The notes beneath the pieces are model-generated. The model saw only the letters and a program-made list of their open reading frames with translations. It did no database searches and had not been told where the DNA came from. Positions 34,761-43,478 of a DNA stretch of 64,000 bases are shown here, piece by piece. The number at the start of each line of letters is the position of its first letter. The first letter of the stretch is position 1. A program made the position numbers and the translations under genes. Source of the stretch: Kaistella montana (GTDB lineage: Bacteria; Bacteroidota; Bacteroidia; Flavobacteriales; Weeksellaceae); contig NZ_JANFQP010000002.1 of NCBI RefSeq assembly GCF_024436175.1, positions 496,001 through 560,000 on the forward strand, read 5' to 3'.

Positions 34761-36051
34761 ATTGATAAAACTTATCCAGAAAAACAAAGAATTCTTCCAT
34801 CCTGAAAAGATTATTCAAAACCAGATAAATGAATAAAATCCAAACGGTCGAATAAAGAAAAGAAAGAATCTTTGGTGAATTTTGATAAGTATAAAAAAGA
34901 CATCCGATAAGCAACGGAACCACGAAAATAAAATGGCCACCATAAATATAAGAAGTGTGAAGCCCAAATTTTAGGATACAATGAATGATAATATCTACGA
35001 AAAATGAAATCATCAACACCTGAACAAATTTGTTTTTGAAGTTCTTAATGTAACTCCAGAACACCAAAATAAGCACTGCTGCCACAAAAATATAAGGAAT
35101 CCATGAAGTATAAACCTCCATGAAAAGGGCCTTGTACTCGAATCCTTTTTTGTTGTGATAATCCCGAACTTCAAACCCTGAAAATAGCATATTCCCACCA
35201 AAAAACCACGAGGCGATCATGTCCCAAATCGGCGTGAATTTAGGCGTTGAAAATTTCTCATATTGTTCTTCAGTTTTATTGAGGAAATTCAGAAATTTAA
35301 AGTCTAAACGGTAAAGAAAAAGCAATAAAAACACCGCAACAGAAGCCAAAATTCGCAGTACACCATTCCCGAATTTTTTCCATTGCGTGAAAATATTTTT
35401 CTCAAAAAGTAAAGGAATATATACTTTCACAATATTCGTCACCGTTAATCCGCCCACCGAAACACCTGCTAAAATAAGCGCAGGAGCCGGAATTTTCTCA
35501 TCCTTCCGCATTTTCAAAGCAGCGTAATAATTAAATAAAGCCAAGAAAAAAAGCGTGTAAGTATAAGTTTCCGGAGTGAAGGAAAGCAGAATATTCGTTG
35601 AAAAGAACGCGAAAAATGTGAGGATAAGCAAAGAAATTTTCTTGGGCAATCGGATAATGTTTTTCAAATATTTATAGATTTGAATCAAGCTCAAACTTAT
35701 CGCAAAGTTGCTGCACCACGCCAAAACAAGTCGGAAAGTCTCATTTTTTTTACCATCAGAAAAGAGATAGGCAAATTCCCTAATCCAATCGAAATAATAA
35801 TTCGCAAGCGGATGTCTTTCGAAACCGCCTCCGGTCATCACAATCGCACGATTATCAAAACTGAAATAAGCGTCCCACGGAATTCTATCATCAAAAATAA
35901 TTCGGTAATTTAGGGCAATAAAACTTCCTAAAGCACCATAAACAGTGATGAAAATAATGAATAACAGTACCTCGAATTGGGTAGACGGGAAAACTGTTTT
36001 CAGAAAATCTTTGAATTTTTGTTGATAAACCAAGGTGAAAATTTTCGGCAA
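34759..36051 (-). CDS. Polytopic membrane protein of unknown function (GT-C-like)
   Basis: 430 residues with about 9-11 hydrophobic segments. The first loop after the N-terminal membrane helix has IIFDDRIPWDAYFSFDNRA and GGGFERHPLANYYF, an acidic/His loop like those of GT-C glycosyltransferases. I do not recognise a named family with confidence. The frame has no early ATG. A TTG at 36051 opens the frame but lies in a -7 box (reverse TACTTTTG, 36049-36056), so a TTG at 36033 is a likely true start. A lipid-linked sugar transferase is possible, not shown. Confidence 0.7.
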   Translation of the reverse strand: MPKIFTLVYQQKFKDFLKTVFPSTQFEVLLFIIFITVYGALGSFIALNYRIIFDDRIPWDAYFSFDNRAIVMTGGGFERHPLANYYFDWIREFAYLFSDGKKNETFRLVLAWCSNFAISLSLIQIYKYLKNIIRLPKKISLLILTFFAFFSTNILLSFTPETYTYTLFFLALFNYYAALKMRKDEKIPAPALILAGVSVGGLTVTNIVKVYIPLLFEKNIFTQWKKFGNGVLRILASVAVFLLLFLYRLDFKFLNFLNKTEEQYEKFSTPKFTPIWDMIASWFFGGNMLFSGFEVRDYHNKKGFEYKALFMEVYTSWIPYIFVAAVLILVFWSYIKNFKNKFVQVLMISFFVDIIIHCILKFGLHTSYIYGGHFIFVVPLLIGCLFYTYQNSPKILSFLYSTVWILFIYLVLNNLFRMEEFFVFLDKFYQ

Positions 36052-36056
36052 AAGTA
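36049..36056 (-). promoter_or_regulatory. -7 box for the polytopic membrane protein gene
   Basis: Reverse strand TACTTTTG, an exact TAnnTTTG. It overlaps the first possible start codon of the gene and argues for a start at 36033. Confidence 0.45.
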
Positions 36057-36063
36057 TGAAAAA

Positions 36064-37608
36064 TTACGAACTGCAGGAGAGCGTAGAACTTCCGGTTTGT
36101 CCATCATAAATAGGAGGGCGTTTTTTGGAAAATTTCGGATAGCGTTCTTCGTATGGATTTTCAAGTGCGGAAATCAGTTGGTTCAGCAGCTCTTTTTTGC
36201 CTTCGTTTATTTCTTTAATGCATTCAAAAAGAAGGTAATTTCTGAGGATAAACTTCGGATTATTAGCTTGCATCAACGCCAAAGATTCTTCTCTAGAAAT
36301 CGTATTTTTAGTAAGACGAATTTGGTAGTTTTTGATGAAATTTTCAAAGGAAAATAAATGGTTTTCAGATAACGGAACATAAAAAATATCTTTGAAATGT
36401 TCCTGAATATCAGAATCTTGCTGAAGTTTTTCTAGTTGATTGAACAAGATCGTGTAATCCGCTTTCGCATCTTGCATCACTTGTTGAAAATCGGAAAAAA
36501 ATTGATCGTCACCTTCTAGAACTCCATTGAAACCGAACTTTCTTGCCATCATTTCATCGTGTTTTTTCCAGAAAGTTTCACTGAAATCATTGAGGATTTT
36601 TTCGAGTCTTTTTTCATCTTTAATTAACGGAAATAAGGCATTCGCGAGTTGCCAAAGATTCCACTGAGCCATTTTTGCTTGGCTTCCGAAAGCGTATCTT
36701 CTGCCGGGAAGATCGGTAGTATTTGGGGTAAAACTGAGATCGTATTCATCCAAAAAAGAATACGGCCCGTAATCGATAGTCAGTCCCAAAACTGACATGT
36801 TATCGGTATTCATCACGCCATGAACAAAACCTACGCGATACCATTCCACCATCAATTCGGCAGTTCGGAAAGCGATATTTTCGAAAAACTCAGCATATTT
36901 TTCCGGACTTTCAGGATTGATTTCCGGGAAGTAATTTTCAATGGCAAAATCTGCCAGTTTTTTTAAATTTTCAGTGTCATTTTGTGCAGAAATCAGCTCA
37001 AAATGTCCAAAACGGAGAAAACTTTCGGCAATTCTTACCATTACGGCGCCTTTTTCATATTCGGGATTTCCGTCGTACATCACGTCTCTTAGAACGTTTT
37101 CACCAGTTAAAGAAAGCGAAAGCGCTCTAGTCGTAGGAATTCCCAAATGATGCATTGCTTCGCTCATGAGATATTCTCTCACCGAAGAACGAAGCACCGC
37201 TCTACCATCTGCATGGCGGGAATAAGGAGTGGCACCGGCTCCTTTCCATTGGATTTCGTGTTTTTTTCCTTGAGAATTTGTGATTTCTCCTGCGAGAATT
37301 GCTCTTCCGTCACCGAGTTGCCCGACCCAATTCCCGAATTGATGTCCTGCATAAGCAGTAGCGTAAGTTTTCACTGATTCTGGAACTGAAGATGCATTGA
37401 GAAATTGCAAATCTTTTTCATTTTCAATAATCCCCAAACCGATTTCTTTTGAAAGTTTTTCATTAAAAATAAGAAGCTCAGGATTTTTAAATTCGGCCAA
37501 ATCGACGGTCGCAAAAAGGAATCGCGGAGTTTGTCGCTGCATGGGATTTCCGGAGAAATCGCCGGGAAACAAACTGAGAAAGGGTTGGGAGATTTGATCT
37601 AAATTCAT
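36064..37608 (-). CDS. SelO-type protein adenylyltransferase (YdiU family)
   Basis: Pseudokinase-fold enzyme that transfers AMP to protein Ser/Thr/Tyr, in bacteria linked to redox stress. 514 residues. Motifs: AGHQFGNWVGQLGDGRA (about 80-96), the PYSRHADGRAVLRSSVREYL segment (about 126-145), PTTRALSL, GVMNTDNMSVLGLTIDYGP with the Asn and Asp of the nucleotide site (about 262-281). The C-terminus SSTLSCSS carries a penultimate-region Cys, where vertebrate SelO has selenocysteine. Leftward, 12 bases before the membrane-protein frame. Confidence 0.92.
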   Translation of the reverse strand: MNLDQISQPFLSLFPGDFSGNPMQRQTPRFLFATVDLAEFKNPELLIFNEKLSKEIGLGIIENEKDLQFLNASSVPESVKTYATAYAGHQFGNWVGQLGDGRAILAGEITNSQGKKHEIQWKGAGATPYSRHADGRAVLRSSVREYLMSEAMHHLGIPTTRALSLSLTGENVLRDVMYDGNPEYEKGAVMVRIAESFLRFGHFELISAQNDTENLKKLADFAIENYFPEINPESPEKYAEFFENIAFRTAELMVEWYRVGFVHGVMNTDNMSVLGLTIDYGPYSFLDEYDLSFTPNTTDLPGRRYAFGSQAKMAQWNLWQLANALFPLIKDEKRLEKILNDFSETFWKKHDEMMARKFGFNGVLEGDDQFFSDFQQVMQDAKADYTILFNQLEKLQQDSDIQEHFKDIFYVPLSENHLFSFENFIKNYQIRLTKNTISREESLALMQANNPKFILRNYLLFECIKEINEGKKELLNQLISALENPYEERYPKFSKKRPPIYDGQTGSSTLSCSS

Positions 37609-37623
37609 GATTCAAAGTTCGAG

Positions 37624-37661
37624 AAAAAAATATCCTTTCAAGAATTTTTGAAAGGATATTT
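37624..37661 (-). terminator. Terminator downstream of the PBP1A-like gene
   Basis: Stem AAATATCCTTTCAA (37628-37641) / TTGAAAGGATATTT (37648-37661) with a 6-base loop. The leftward transcript has a T-run after it. Lies between the PBP stop and the SelO start. Confidence 0.85.
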
Positions 37662-37681
37662 TCTATGGATATTACCGGGAA

Positions 37682-40063
37682 TTATTTATTGAAATCGATT
37701 TCTTCACCGGTGTTAATAGTTTCATTGACATTTTCTTCTTTTTTATCGGAAGATCGTGGTGTAGGATTTGGATTTTCTTCTACTTTCGGAGCTTTTAGCT
37801 CATCGATGGTTTGCAGGCCACCTTCGTCGCCATAACCGCCAAGTCCCTGAAGATCGGAGCAACTTCCTGTCCAGTTGGAAGGTTTTATAAACTTATCTTC
37901 AGGCAGAACGCCAAGCGTTTTATCAGCCCAAACTTTTTTCATGAAAATAGCCCATATTGGGAGTGCCATTTTTGCTCCTTGTCCTTCGCCGGTTCCCCAG
38001 AAGTGAGTCGCCCGGTCTTCCCAACCTACCCAAACTCCGGTGGCAAGATTTGGAGTAATTCCCATAAACCAACCGTCGGAATTGTTCTGTGTAGTACCTG
38101 TTTTAGCAGCGATTTCTATGCCTTTGTCAACACCTCTTCTGCTGAGTTCGCCAGAAGCTGTACCGAATTCTGCAACACCTTTCATCAGATCAATCATTGT
38201 GTAAGCATAAAGTTCGTTCATCACTTCTTTCAGTAATGGTTTTACTTCTTTAATAACTCTTCCGTTGGCATCTTCGATACGCCAAATCATTTCAGGTTTT
38301 ATGTAATTTCCGTAATTGGCAAAAGTACTATAGGCTCCCAACATTTCATAAATGGTAATATCTGAAGAACCTAGAGCTACTGCGTATTCATTAGGGATTT
38401 CTTCAGTTACCCCAAGATCACGAGCGGTTTGAATTACACTTTTTGGAGTAGTCATTTCGATCAAACGTACTGCAACAGGGTTTTTCGAATGAGCAAGAGC
38501 TTCTTTTAAAGTAAGATTTCCGCCAGATCCTTCTACCGTCCAAGTTCCTTTTCTATAAGTTGCATTGGATACGGTTGAACAAGGAGTCATTCCTAGTTTC
38601 ATAATAGCAGTGGCATAAACAAAAGGTTTAAAGGTAGATCCTACTTGTCTTTTTCCTTGTTTAATGTGGTCATATTGGAAATGTTGCCAGTTGATACCTC
38701 CAACCCAAGCTTTAATTTCTCCAGTTCCTGGAACCATCGACATCAAGCCGGCTTGAGCAATTTGTTTATGATAACGAATTGAATCCCATGGAGACATTTC
38801 TACTTCTTCTTCACCATTCCAAGTGAATCGAGAAGTTTTTACAGGTTTTTTGAAATCAAGCATGATGGAATCTTCCGATACGCCTGCATTTTTCAGCTGT
38901 TTATATCTTCCGGTTCTTTTCACCGCGCTCATCATAATCGAATTGATTTCTTTGTCATTAATGAGATAGAAAGGTCTTTGTTTTCTTCCTCTTTGTTCTG
39001 CATCGAAACGTTTTTGCAGATCTGTTAAGTGTTCTCTTATAGCTTCCTCGGCATAATTTTGCATTTTGGAATCTAGGGTTACATAAATTTTAAGACCGTC
39101 TTTGAAAAGGTTTAAAGTTTTGCCGGTTTGCTTTTCGTAATCTTTCAGATAACCTTCAATTTCTTTTCTTAAATAGAATTTATAGTAAGCCGAATAACCT
39201 TCATCAATCGATTTCACGGGATGATAATCCAAAACAATCGGTGTTTCTACTGCTTTTTGATAGGTTTGCTGATCGAGATAACCGGTTTTCAACATTTGAT
39301 CTAAAACAACATCTCTTCTAGTTCTTGCTCGGGTTTCGTTTCGCATCGGGTTGTTCTTCACCGGATTTTCGAGCATTGCAACAAACATTGCAGCTTCGGG
39401 AAGCGTCAATTGTGAAGTTGTTTTGTCAAAATAAATTCGGGAAGCCATTTCAATTCCGTTCGCGTTGTAAAGGAAATCGAACTTGTTGAAATAAAGCGTA
39501 ATAATTTCTTCTTTGGTGTATCTTTTCTCTAAACTTACTGCCACAACCCATTCTTTAAGCTTTTGAAAAGCTCTTTGAATTTTATTTTGGGAAACGTTGT
39601 CGGTAAACAAAAGTTTCGCCAATTGTTGGGTAATCGTAGAACCACCACCACGGCTTCCCCCATAGACAACCGCTCTTGCAACTGATTGTAAATCAATACC
39701 TGAGTGTTCTTTGAAACGCTCATCTTCTTTAGCCTGAAGCGCGTAAATCAAGTAAGGTGGCAATTCTTTATAAGTTACCGGCTGTGTTTTCTCTTTTTCG
39801 AATTTTCCAAGAAGTTTTCCGTCGGAAGAATAGATTTCCGAAGCGACATAAATATCAGGATTTTCCAATTCTTTCACATCGGGCATGCTGCCTAAGAAAC
39901 CTTGTGAAACAGCAAAAAATACAGCTGAAATACCAAGAACTACAGCAATGAGCGCCATCCAAACGAATTTTACCCACTTTTTCCAGCCAGTGTTTTTTTG
40001 TTTTTTAGGAGGGAGCGGAAACGTCTGTTTTGGTTTGCTTCCCATATTTGGTTTGTTTTCCAT
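37682..40063 (-). CDS. Class A penicillin-binding protein (PBP1A-like)
   Basis: Bifunctional peptidoglycan glycosyltransferase and transpeptidase at the inner membrane. 793 residues. A Lys-rich cytoplasmic tip precedes the membrane helix (about 28-50). The GT51 domain (about 75-250) has the catalytic Glu in KEDERFKEHSGID (near 113) and GGSTITQQLAK. The transpeptidase has SxxK as STFKPF (near 477), SxN as HSKNPVA (near 532) and KTG as AAKTGTTQNNSDG (near 653). The last 60 residues are a disordered, acidic Pro/Asn-rich tail. gldH and ricT lie directly upstream on the same strand. Confidence 0.95.
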   Translation of the reverse strand: MENKPNMGSKPKQTFPLPPKKQKNTGWKKWVKFVWMALIAVVLGISAVFFAVSQGFLGSMPDVKELENPDIYVASEIYSSDGKLLGKFEKEKTQPVTYKELPPYLIYALQAKEDERFKEHSGIDLQSVARAVVYGGSRGGGSTITQQLAKLLFTDNVSQNKIQRAFQKLKEWVVAVSLEKRYTKEEIITLYFNKFDFLYNANGIEMASRIYFDKTTSQLTLPEAAMFVAMLENPVKNNPMRNETRARTRRDVVLDQMLKTGYLDQQTYQKAVETPIVLDYHPVKSIDEGYSAYYKFYLRKEIEGYLKDYEKQTGKTLNLFKDGLKIYVTLDSKMQNYAEEAIREHLTDLQKRFDAEQRGRKQRPFYLINDKEINSIMMSAVKRTGRYKQLKNAGVSEDSIMLDFKKPVKTSRFTWNGEEEVEMSPWDSIRYHKQIAQAGLMSMVPGTGEIKAWVGGINWQHFQYDHIKQGKRQVGSTFKPFVYATAIMKLGMTPCSTVSNATYRKGTWTVEGSGGNLTLKEALAHSKNPVAVRLIEMTTPKSVIQTARDLGVTEEIPNEYAVALGSSDITIYEMLGAYSTFANYGNYIKPEMIWRIEDANGRVIKEVKPLLKEVMNELYAYTMIDLMKGVAEFGTASGELSRRGVDKGIEIAAKTGTTQNNSDGWFMGITPNLATGVWVGWEDRATHFWGTGEGQGAKMALPIWAIFMKKVWADKTLGVLPEDKFIKPSNWTGSCSDLQGLGGYGDEGGLQTIDELKAPKVEENPNPTPRSSDKKEENVNETINTGEEIDFNK

Positions 40064-40071
40064 AAATGATA

Positions 40072-40542
40072 TTACGGTTTTACAGATTCTATTTTTACGC
40101 CTATATCTTCAATTCCCTTTAGATTATCGGTTCTCATAGCTTGGATGATTCCAATCGAATAATCTCCGTTTTTAGGGAATTTATAGTTGAGTTTATACTG
40201 AAACAAGGTTTCTTTCGTATCTCCAAATCCTTTGCCTATCCATTCTCCGTTGGGTTTTGCCAATACGTAATTTAAAGTATCGGTCATTTTTTTGCTTGAT
40301 TTTGTTTCACCAAAATTCACAATGAAGCGGATGTTGCTGTAAGGATAATCATTATTGTTTCTTACAACAAATATAATATTTTTTGGATGTTGCGCATCGT
40401 GTACCTTAAAGCCGAATTTTTGTTCGGTTTTTTTGTTCCAATTTCCGTTAATGGATCTTATATCAACGTTTTCCGAAGAACTGTTGCAGCCCATTAGCAC
40501 AATTAAAATGGAAAAAATGCCCAGTATTTTATGCTTTATCAT
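40072..40542 (-). CDS. gldH: Gliding motility lipoprotein GldH
   Basis: 156 residues from the ATG at 40542. The N-terminus MIKHKILGIFSILIVLMGC has a lipobox with the acylated Cys at 19. The body has the pattern of GldH: NWNKKTEQKFGFKVHD (about 34-50), FVVRNNNDYPYSNI, the LAKPNGEWIGKG segment (about 92-103) and the C-terminal YSIGIIQAMRTDNLKGI. GldH is part of the Bacteroidota gliding/type IX machinery set, anchored in the envelope. A longer frame to 40764 runs into ricT and is not credible. Start overlaps the ricT end by 14 bases. Confidence 0.88.
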   Translation of the reverse strand: MIKHKILGIFSILIVLMGCNSSSENVDIRSINGNWNKKTEQKFGFKVHDAQHPKNIIFVVRNNNDYPYSNIRFIVNFGETKSSKKMTDTLNYVLAKPNGEWIGKGFGDTKETLFQYKLNYKFPKNGDYSIGIIQAMRTDNLKGIEDIGVKIESVKP

Positions 40543-41839
40543 CACGTTTTGGAGGAAATTTCTTTTTAAATTTTTTCGGTTGCTGGTTTGGTGATTTCGC
40601 ATTTTGAGGCTGGCTTTCAACAGCATTTGTGCGTTTCTCGTTCGGTTTAGCAGCAACTTTATTTTCAGTTTTTGGCTTCGGAGAATTTGGATTATTGGGT
40701 TTTTGTCCGTTGTTCGGCTTTTTTCTGTTTTGATTTTTGCCGGAATTTCGGTTTTTTCTTTCAAAACGATCCATATTGTTTTCCTGAATCAAATCAACCG
40801 ATTTTACTGGGATATCGTTTGTTTTCAGTTCTTCCAACGGTGGAGTTTTTTCTCCTTTTTTGTTTTGAGCGATAAGTTTTTTCACCTCTTGAACATCCAA
40901 ATCATACCAAGCCATTGAACGATCTGCGTACGCAAACCACATTTGTTTTTTGAAAACATCAATTTTAATACAAAACGCTTTTCCATTTACCGTATCAATC
41001 GTTGTTGAAGAGGATGGGAAATCGCTCAACGCATCCAAATAGCTGTCGAGTTCATAGTTGAGACAACATTTAAGTTTTCCACATTGTCCGGCAAGTTTTT
41101 GAGGATTGATGGAAAGTTGCTGGTAACGCGCCGCATTGGTATTCACCGACCGGAAATCGGTAAGCCAAGTGGAACAACACAACTCTCTTCCACAAGAACC
41201 AATTCCTCCAACTTTCGCAGCTTCCTGTCGGAAACCGATTTGTTTCATGTCGATTTTGGTGCGAAATGCAGAGGCGAATTCTTTAATTAATTGTCTGAAA
41301 TCCACACGGTTATCAGCAGTGTAATAGAAGGTGACTTTCGCGCCGTCTCCTTGGTATTCAACATCGGTAATCTTCATGTCAAGATTCAAGGCATAAGAAA
41401 TTTTCCTTGCCTGAATTTTCACAGATTCTTCTTTGGTGCGTACTTCTTGCCAAACTTCAATATCTTTTTGGTTGGCTAATCGGTAGATTTTTAGAGGGTT
41501 TTCTTCAGGAAAATTTTTCTTTTTCATCTGAATTTTTACCAATTCCCCTGTAAGGCTTACTACACCTATATCGTGACCCGGGCTGGATTCTACTGTGACA
41601 ACGCTTCCTATATGAAGCGGTAAATTGTTGGTATTTTTATAAAAAGATTTACGATCATTCTTGAATCTCACTTCTACAAAATCGGTTGCAGATTTTGAAG
41701 GATTGCTGACATTCGAAAGCCAATCGAAAACACTTAATTTATAGCTGTTTCCACAGGTATTTACATTTTCACAGCCATTCGCGGATTTTGTTCCGCATGA
41801 ATGGGACGAATCGCCGGATGTTTTGCATCCACAACTCAT
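40529..41839 (-). CDS. RicT/PSP1-domain protein with Cys-rich N-terminus
   Basis: 436 residues. The PSP1 domain (about 95-280) has GRELCCSTWLTDF and AGQCGKLKCCLNYELD, the Cys set that holds Fe-S clusters in the RicAFT complex of B. subtilis. The first 35 residues add more Cys (SCGCKT, SCGTKS, ANGCENVNTCGN). The last 90 are a Lys/Asn/Pro-rich disordered tail ending KKFPPKRDD. In Firmicutes RicT affects RNA processing, and the role in Bacteroidota is unclear. Its last 14 bases overlap gldH. Confidence 0.88.
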   Translation of the reverse strand: MSCGCKTSGDSSHSCGTKSANGCENVNTCGNSYKLSVFDWLSNVSNPSKSATDFVEVRFKNDRKSFYKNTNNLPLHIGSVVTVESSPGHDIGVVSLTGELVKIQMKKKNFPEENPLKIYRLANQKDIEVWQEVRTKEESVKIQARKISYALNLDMKITDVEYQGDGAKVTFYYTADNRVDFRQLIKEFASAFRTKIDMKQIGFRQEAAKVGGIGSCGRELCCSTWLTDFRSVNTNAARYQQLSINPQKLAGQCGKLKCCLNYELDSYLDALSDFPSSSTTIDTVNGKAFCIKIDVFKKQMWFAYADRSMAWYDLDVQEVKKLIAQNKKGEKTPPLEELKTNDIPVKSVDLIQENNMDRFERKNRNSGKNQNRKKPNNGQKPNNPNSPKPKTENKVAAKPNEKRTNAVESQPQNAKSPNQQPKKFKKKFPPKRDDKA

Positions 41840-41861
41840 ATTTATATATAATTATCTCTTG

Positions 41862-41869
41862 CAAATTTA
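41862..41869 (-). promoter_or_regulatory. -7 box for ricT-gldH
   Basis: Reverse strand TAAATTTG, an exact TAnnTTTG, 23 bases before the ricT ATG. Confidence 0.6.
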
Positions 41870-42146
41870 GTATAAATTTATTTTGCAGATATCAATGCGT
41901 TTCATTTTCATCTAAAGATTTTTAATTTTCATGATTCTTTCAATATTATTAAAGATAATTCATAAATATCGTTATTATTATGTAAATCATACAATTTGAA
42001 ATATTAAAATTGTTATGGTTTTCATTCAATTATTTAATTTAAATAAAAGAAATAAATTTTTTTTCTGTTCTTTGTAAATGCCTTTAAATAATGTGTTTTT
42101 TGAGTTATAACTACTTCATTTTTATTAAACAATAGATCAAAGTTGC

Positions 42147-42192
42147 CATTTGTTTAAAAATATTTATGATTTGTTAACATTTGTTTAAAAAA
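42147..42192 (+). promoter_or_regulatory. Direct repeat upstream of the porin promoter
   Basis: CATTTGTTTAAAAA occurs at 42147-42160 and again at 42178-42191, 31 bases apart, about three helical turns. The second copy ends 8 bases before the -7 box. It may be an operator pair. Confidence 0.5.
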
Positions 42193-42198
42193 TAATTT

Positions 42199-42206
42199 TA
42201 TATTTG
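42199..42206 (+). promoter_or_regulatory. -7 box for the porin/GDSL operon
   Basis: TATATTTG, an exact TAnnTTTG, 19 bases before the ATG. A TTTG at 42180-42183 is only 15 bases upstream, shorter than usual. Confidence 0.6.
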
Positions 42207-42225
42207 GAACATTAATAATGATTTT

Positions 42226-43464
42226 ATGAAAAAAATAATTTTAACAACAGCATTGTTAGCCGGTATTCTTGCTCACGCTGGAGGCTTTAGAGTTTCTTTA
42301 CAAGGGGTTAAGCAATTGGCAATGGCTCATACCAGCGCTCATGCAGAAGATGCGAGTGTTACTTTCTTCAATCCTGCAGGAATGTCTTTTATTCCAGCTA
42401 AATTAAGTGTAGCAGCAGGAGGGTTCGGTGCAAAATCTACTGTAACCTACCAAAATTTGTCTACACTAGATTCTTATGAAACAAATAGTCCAATTGGAAC
42501 TCCGGTATATGCCGCTGTAGCATATAAGGTATTAGATAATGTTTCAGTAGGATTTAATTTTTCTACACCATTTGGAAGCACTATTGAGTGGCCTTCTGAT
42601 TGGGCTGGAAGAGAAATCGTGCAGCGTTTGGAACTGAAAGCTTATTATTTCCAACCAATGGTTTCATTTAAATTGGCACCTTGGGCATCTGTGGGAGGTA
42701 GCTATATCTACGCAAAAGGAAGTGTAAACTGGGATAAAGCTGTAACACAATTAGGCGGATCGCTTAATCTAAAAGATGATAAAGCATCAGGAAGCGGATT
42801 TGGGATTGGATTTTATTTTCAACCCACTGACAAATTGGATGTAAGTGTCGCTTACCGTTCCCCAATTGACATGGAAGCAAAAAATGGAGTAGTAAGTTTT
42901 GATGTTTCTTCAGCACTGTATCCTGCGCTAGGTTTGGATGCATCTGGTCAAGATTCTTTTAAAGCAACTTTACCTTTGGTTGATGAATATACCATTGGTG
43001 TTACTTATAAGGTGACTCCGAAATGGTTAATTTCTGGAGATTTTAATTATAGCGGATGGGATCAATACAATCAATTGACTTTAGATTTCGCCAATGCACC
43101 TATTGGGAATCAACCAAGTGATCCAACTGTTTTGGTAAGTCCAAAGAACTTTAAATCTACCCAGACTTGGAGAGTAGGTACCCAATATCAAATTAATGAT
43201 ATGATTGCAGCTCGTGCTGGTTACTATTACGATCAATCGCCTTATAGTGATGAAAATTTCCAAGCTGAAACACCATCTTTTGACTCCAATGTTATTACTG
43301 CAGGTTTAGGATTTAAGTTTGCTAAAAGTTTTGGAGTTGATATAGCGGGTGGGCTTGCACTACCGAAAAGTAGAAATGTGAACAACGCTTATAACAATTT
43401 CTACGGACAGGCAAAAGCGAAAGCTTACTATTTCGGTTTAGGTCTATCTTATAACGCATTTTAA
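42226..43464 (+). CDS. OmpP1/FadL-family outer-membrane protein
   Basis: 412 residues. The signal peptide covers about 1-19 (MKKIILTTALLAGILAHAG). The mature N-terminus GGFRVSLQGVKQLAMAHT and the plug motif SVTFFNPAGMSF (about 45-56) are the FadL/TodX hatch signature. A 14-strand barrel follows, ending YFGLGLSYNAF with a terminal Phe. Such channels bring hydrophobic molecules, for example fatty acids, across the outer membrane. Followed after 14 bases by a GDSL lipoprotein, a pair that could release and import acyl chains. Confidence 0.93.
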   Translation: MKKIILTTALLAGILAHAGGFRVSLQGVKQLAMAHTSAHAEDASVTFFNPAGMSFIPAKLSVAAGGFGAKSTVTYQNLSTLDSYETNSPIGTPVYAAVAYKVLDNVSVGFNFSTPFGSTIEWPSDWAGREIVQRLELKAYYFQPMVSFKLAPWASVGGSYIYAKGSVNWDKAVTQLGGSLNLKDDKASGSGFGIGFYFQPTDKLDVSVAYRSPIDMEAKNGVVSFDVSSALYPALGLDASGQDSFKATLPLVDEYTIGVTYKVTPKWLISGDFNYSGWDQYNQLTLDFANAPIGNQPSDPTVLVSPKNFKSTQTWRVGTQYQINDMIAARAGYYYDQSPYSDENFQAETPSFDSNVITAGLGFKFAKSFGVDIAGGLALPKSRNVNNAYNNFYGQAKAKAYYFGLGLSYNAF

Positions 43465-43478
43465 GAATTATTTTAATT

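Larger units (their letters stand above)
41840..42225. other. 386-base AT-rich divergent intergenic region
   Basis: Separates ricT and the FadL-type porin. It holds the ricT -7 box at the left, the porin -7 box at the right, and the 31-base-spaced direct repeat. Nothing else is seen. Confidence 0.7.

Noticed and set aside
40543-40764. N-terminal extension of gldH
   Set aside because: It runs through the 3' end of ricT in another frame. The lipoprotein signal begins at the ATG at 40542.
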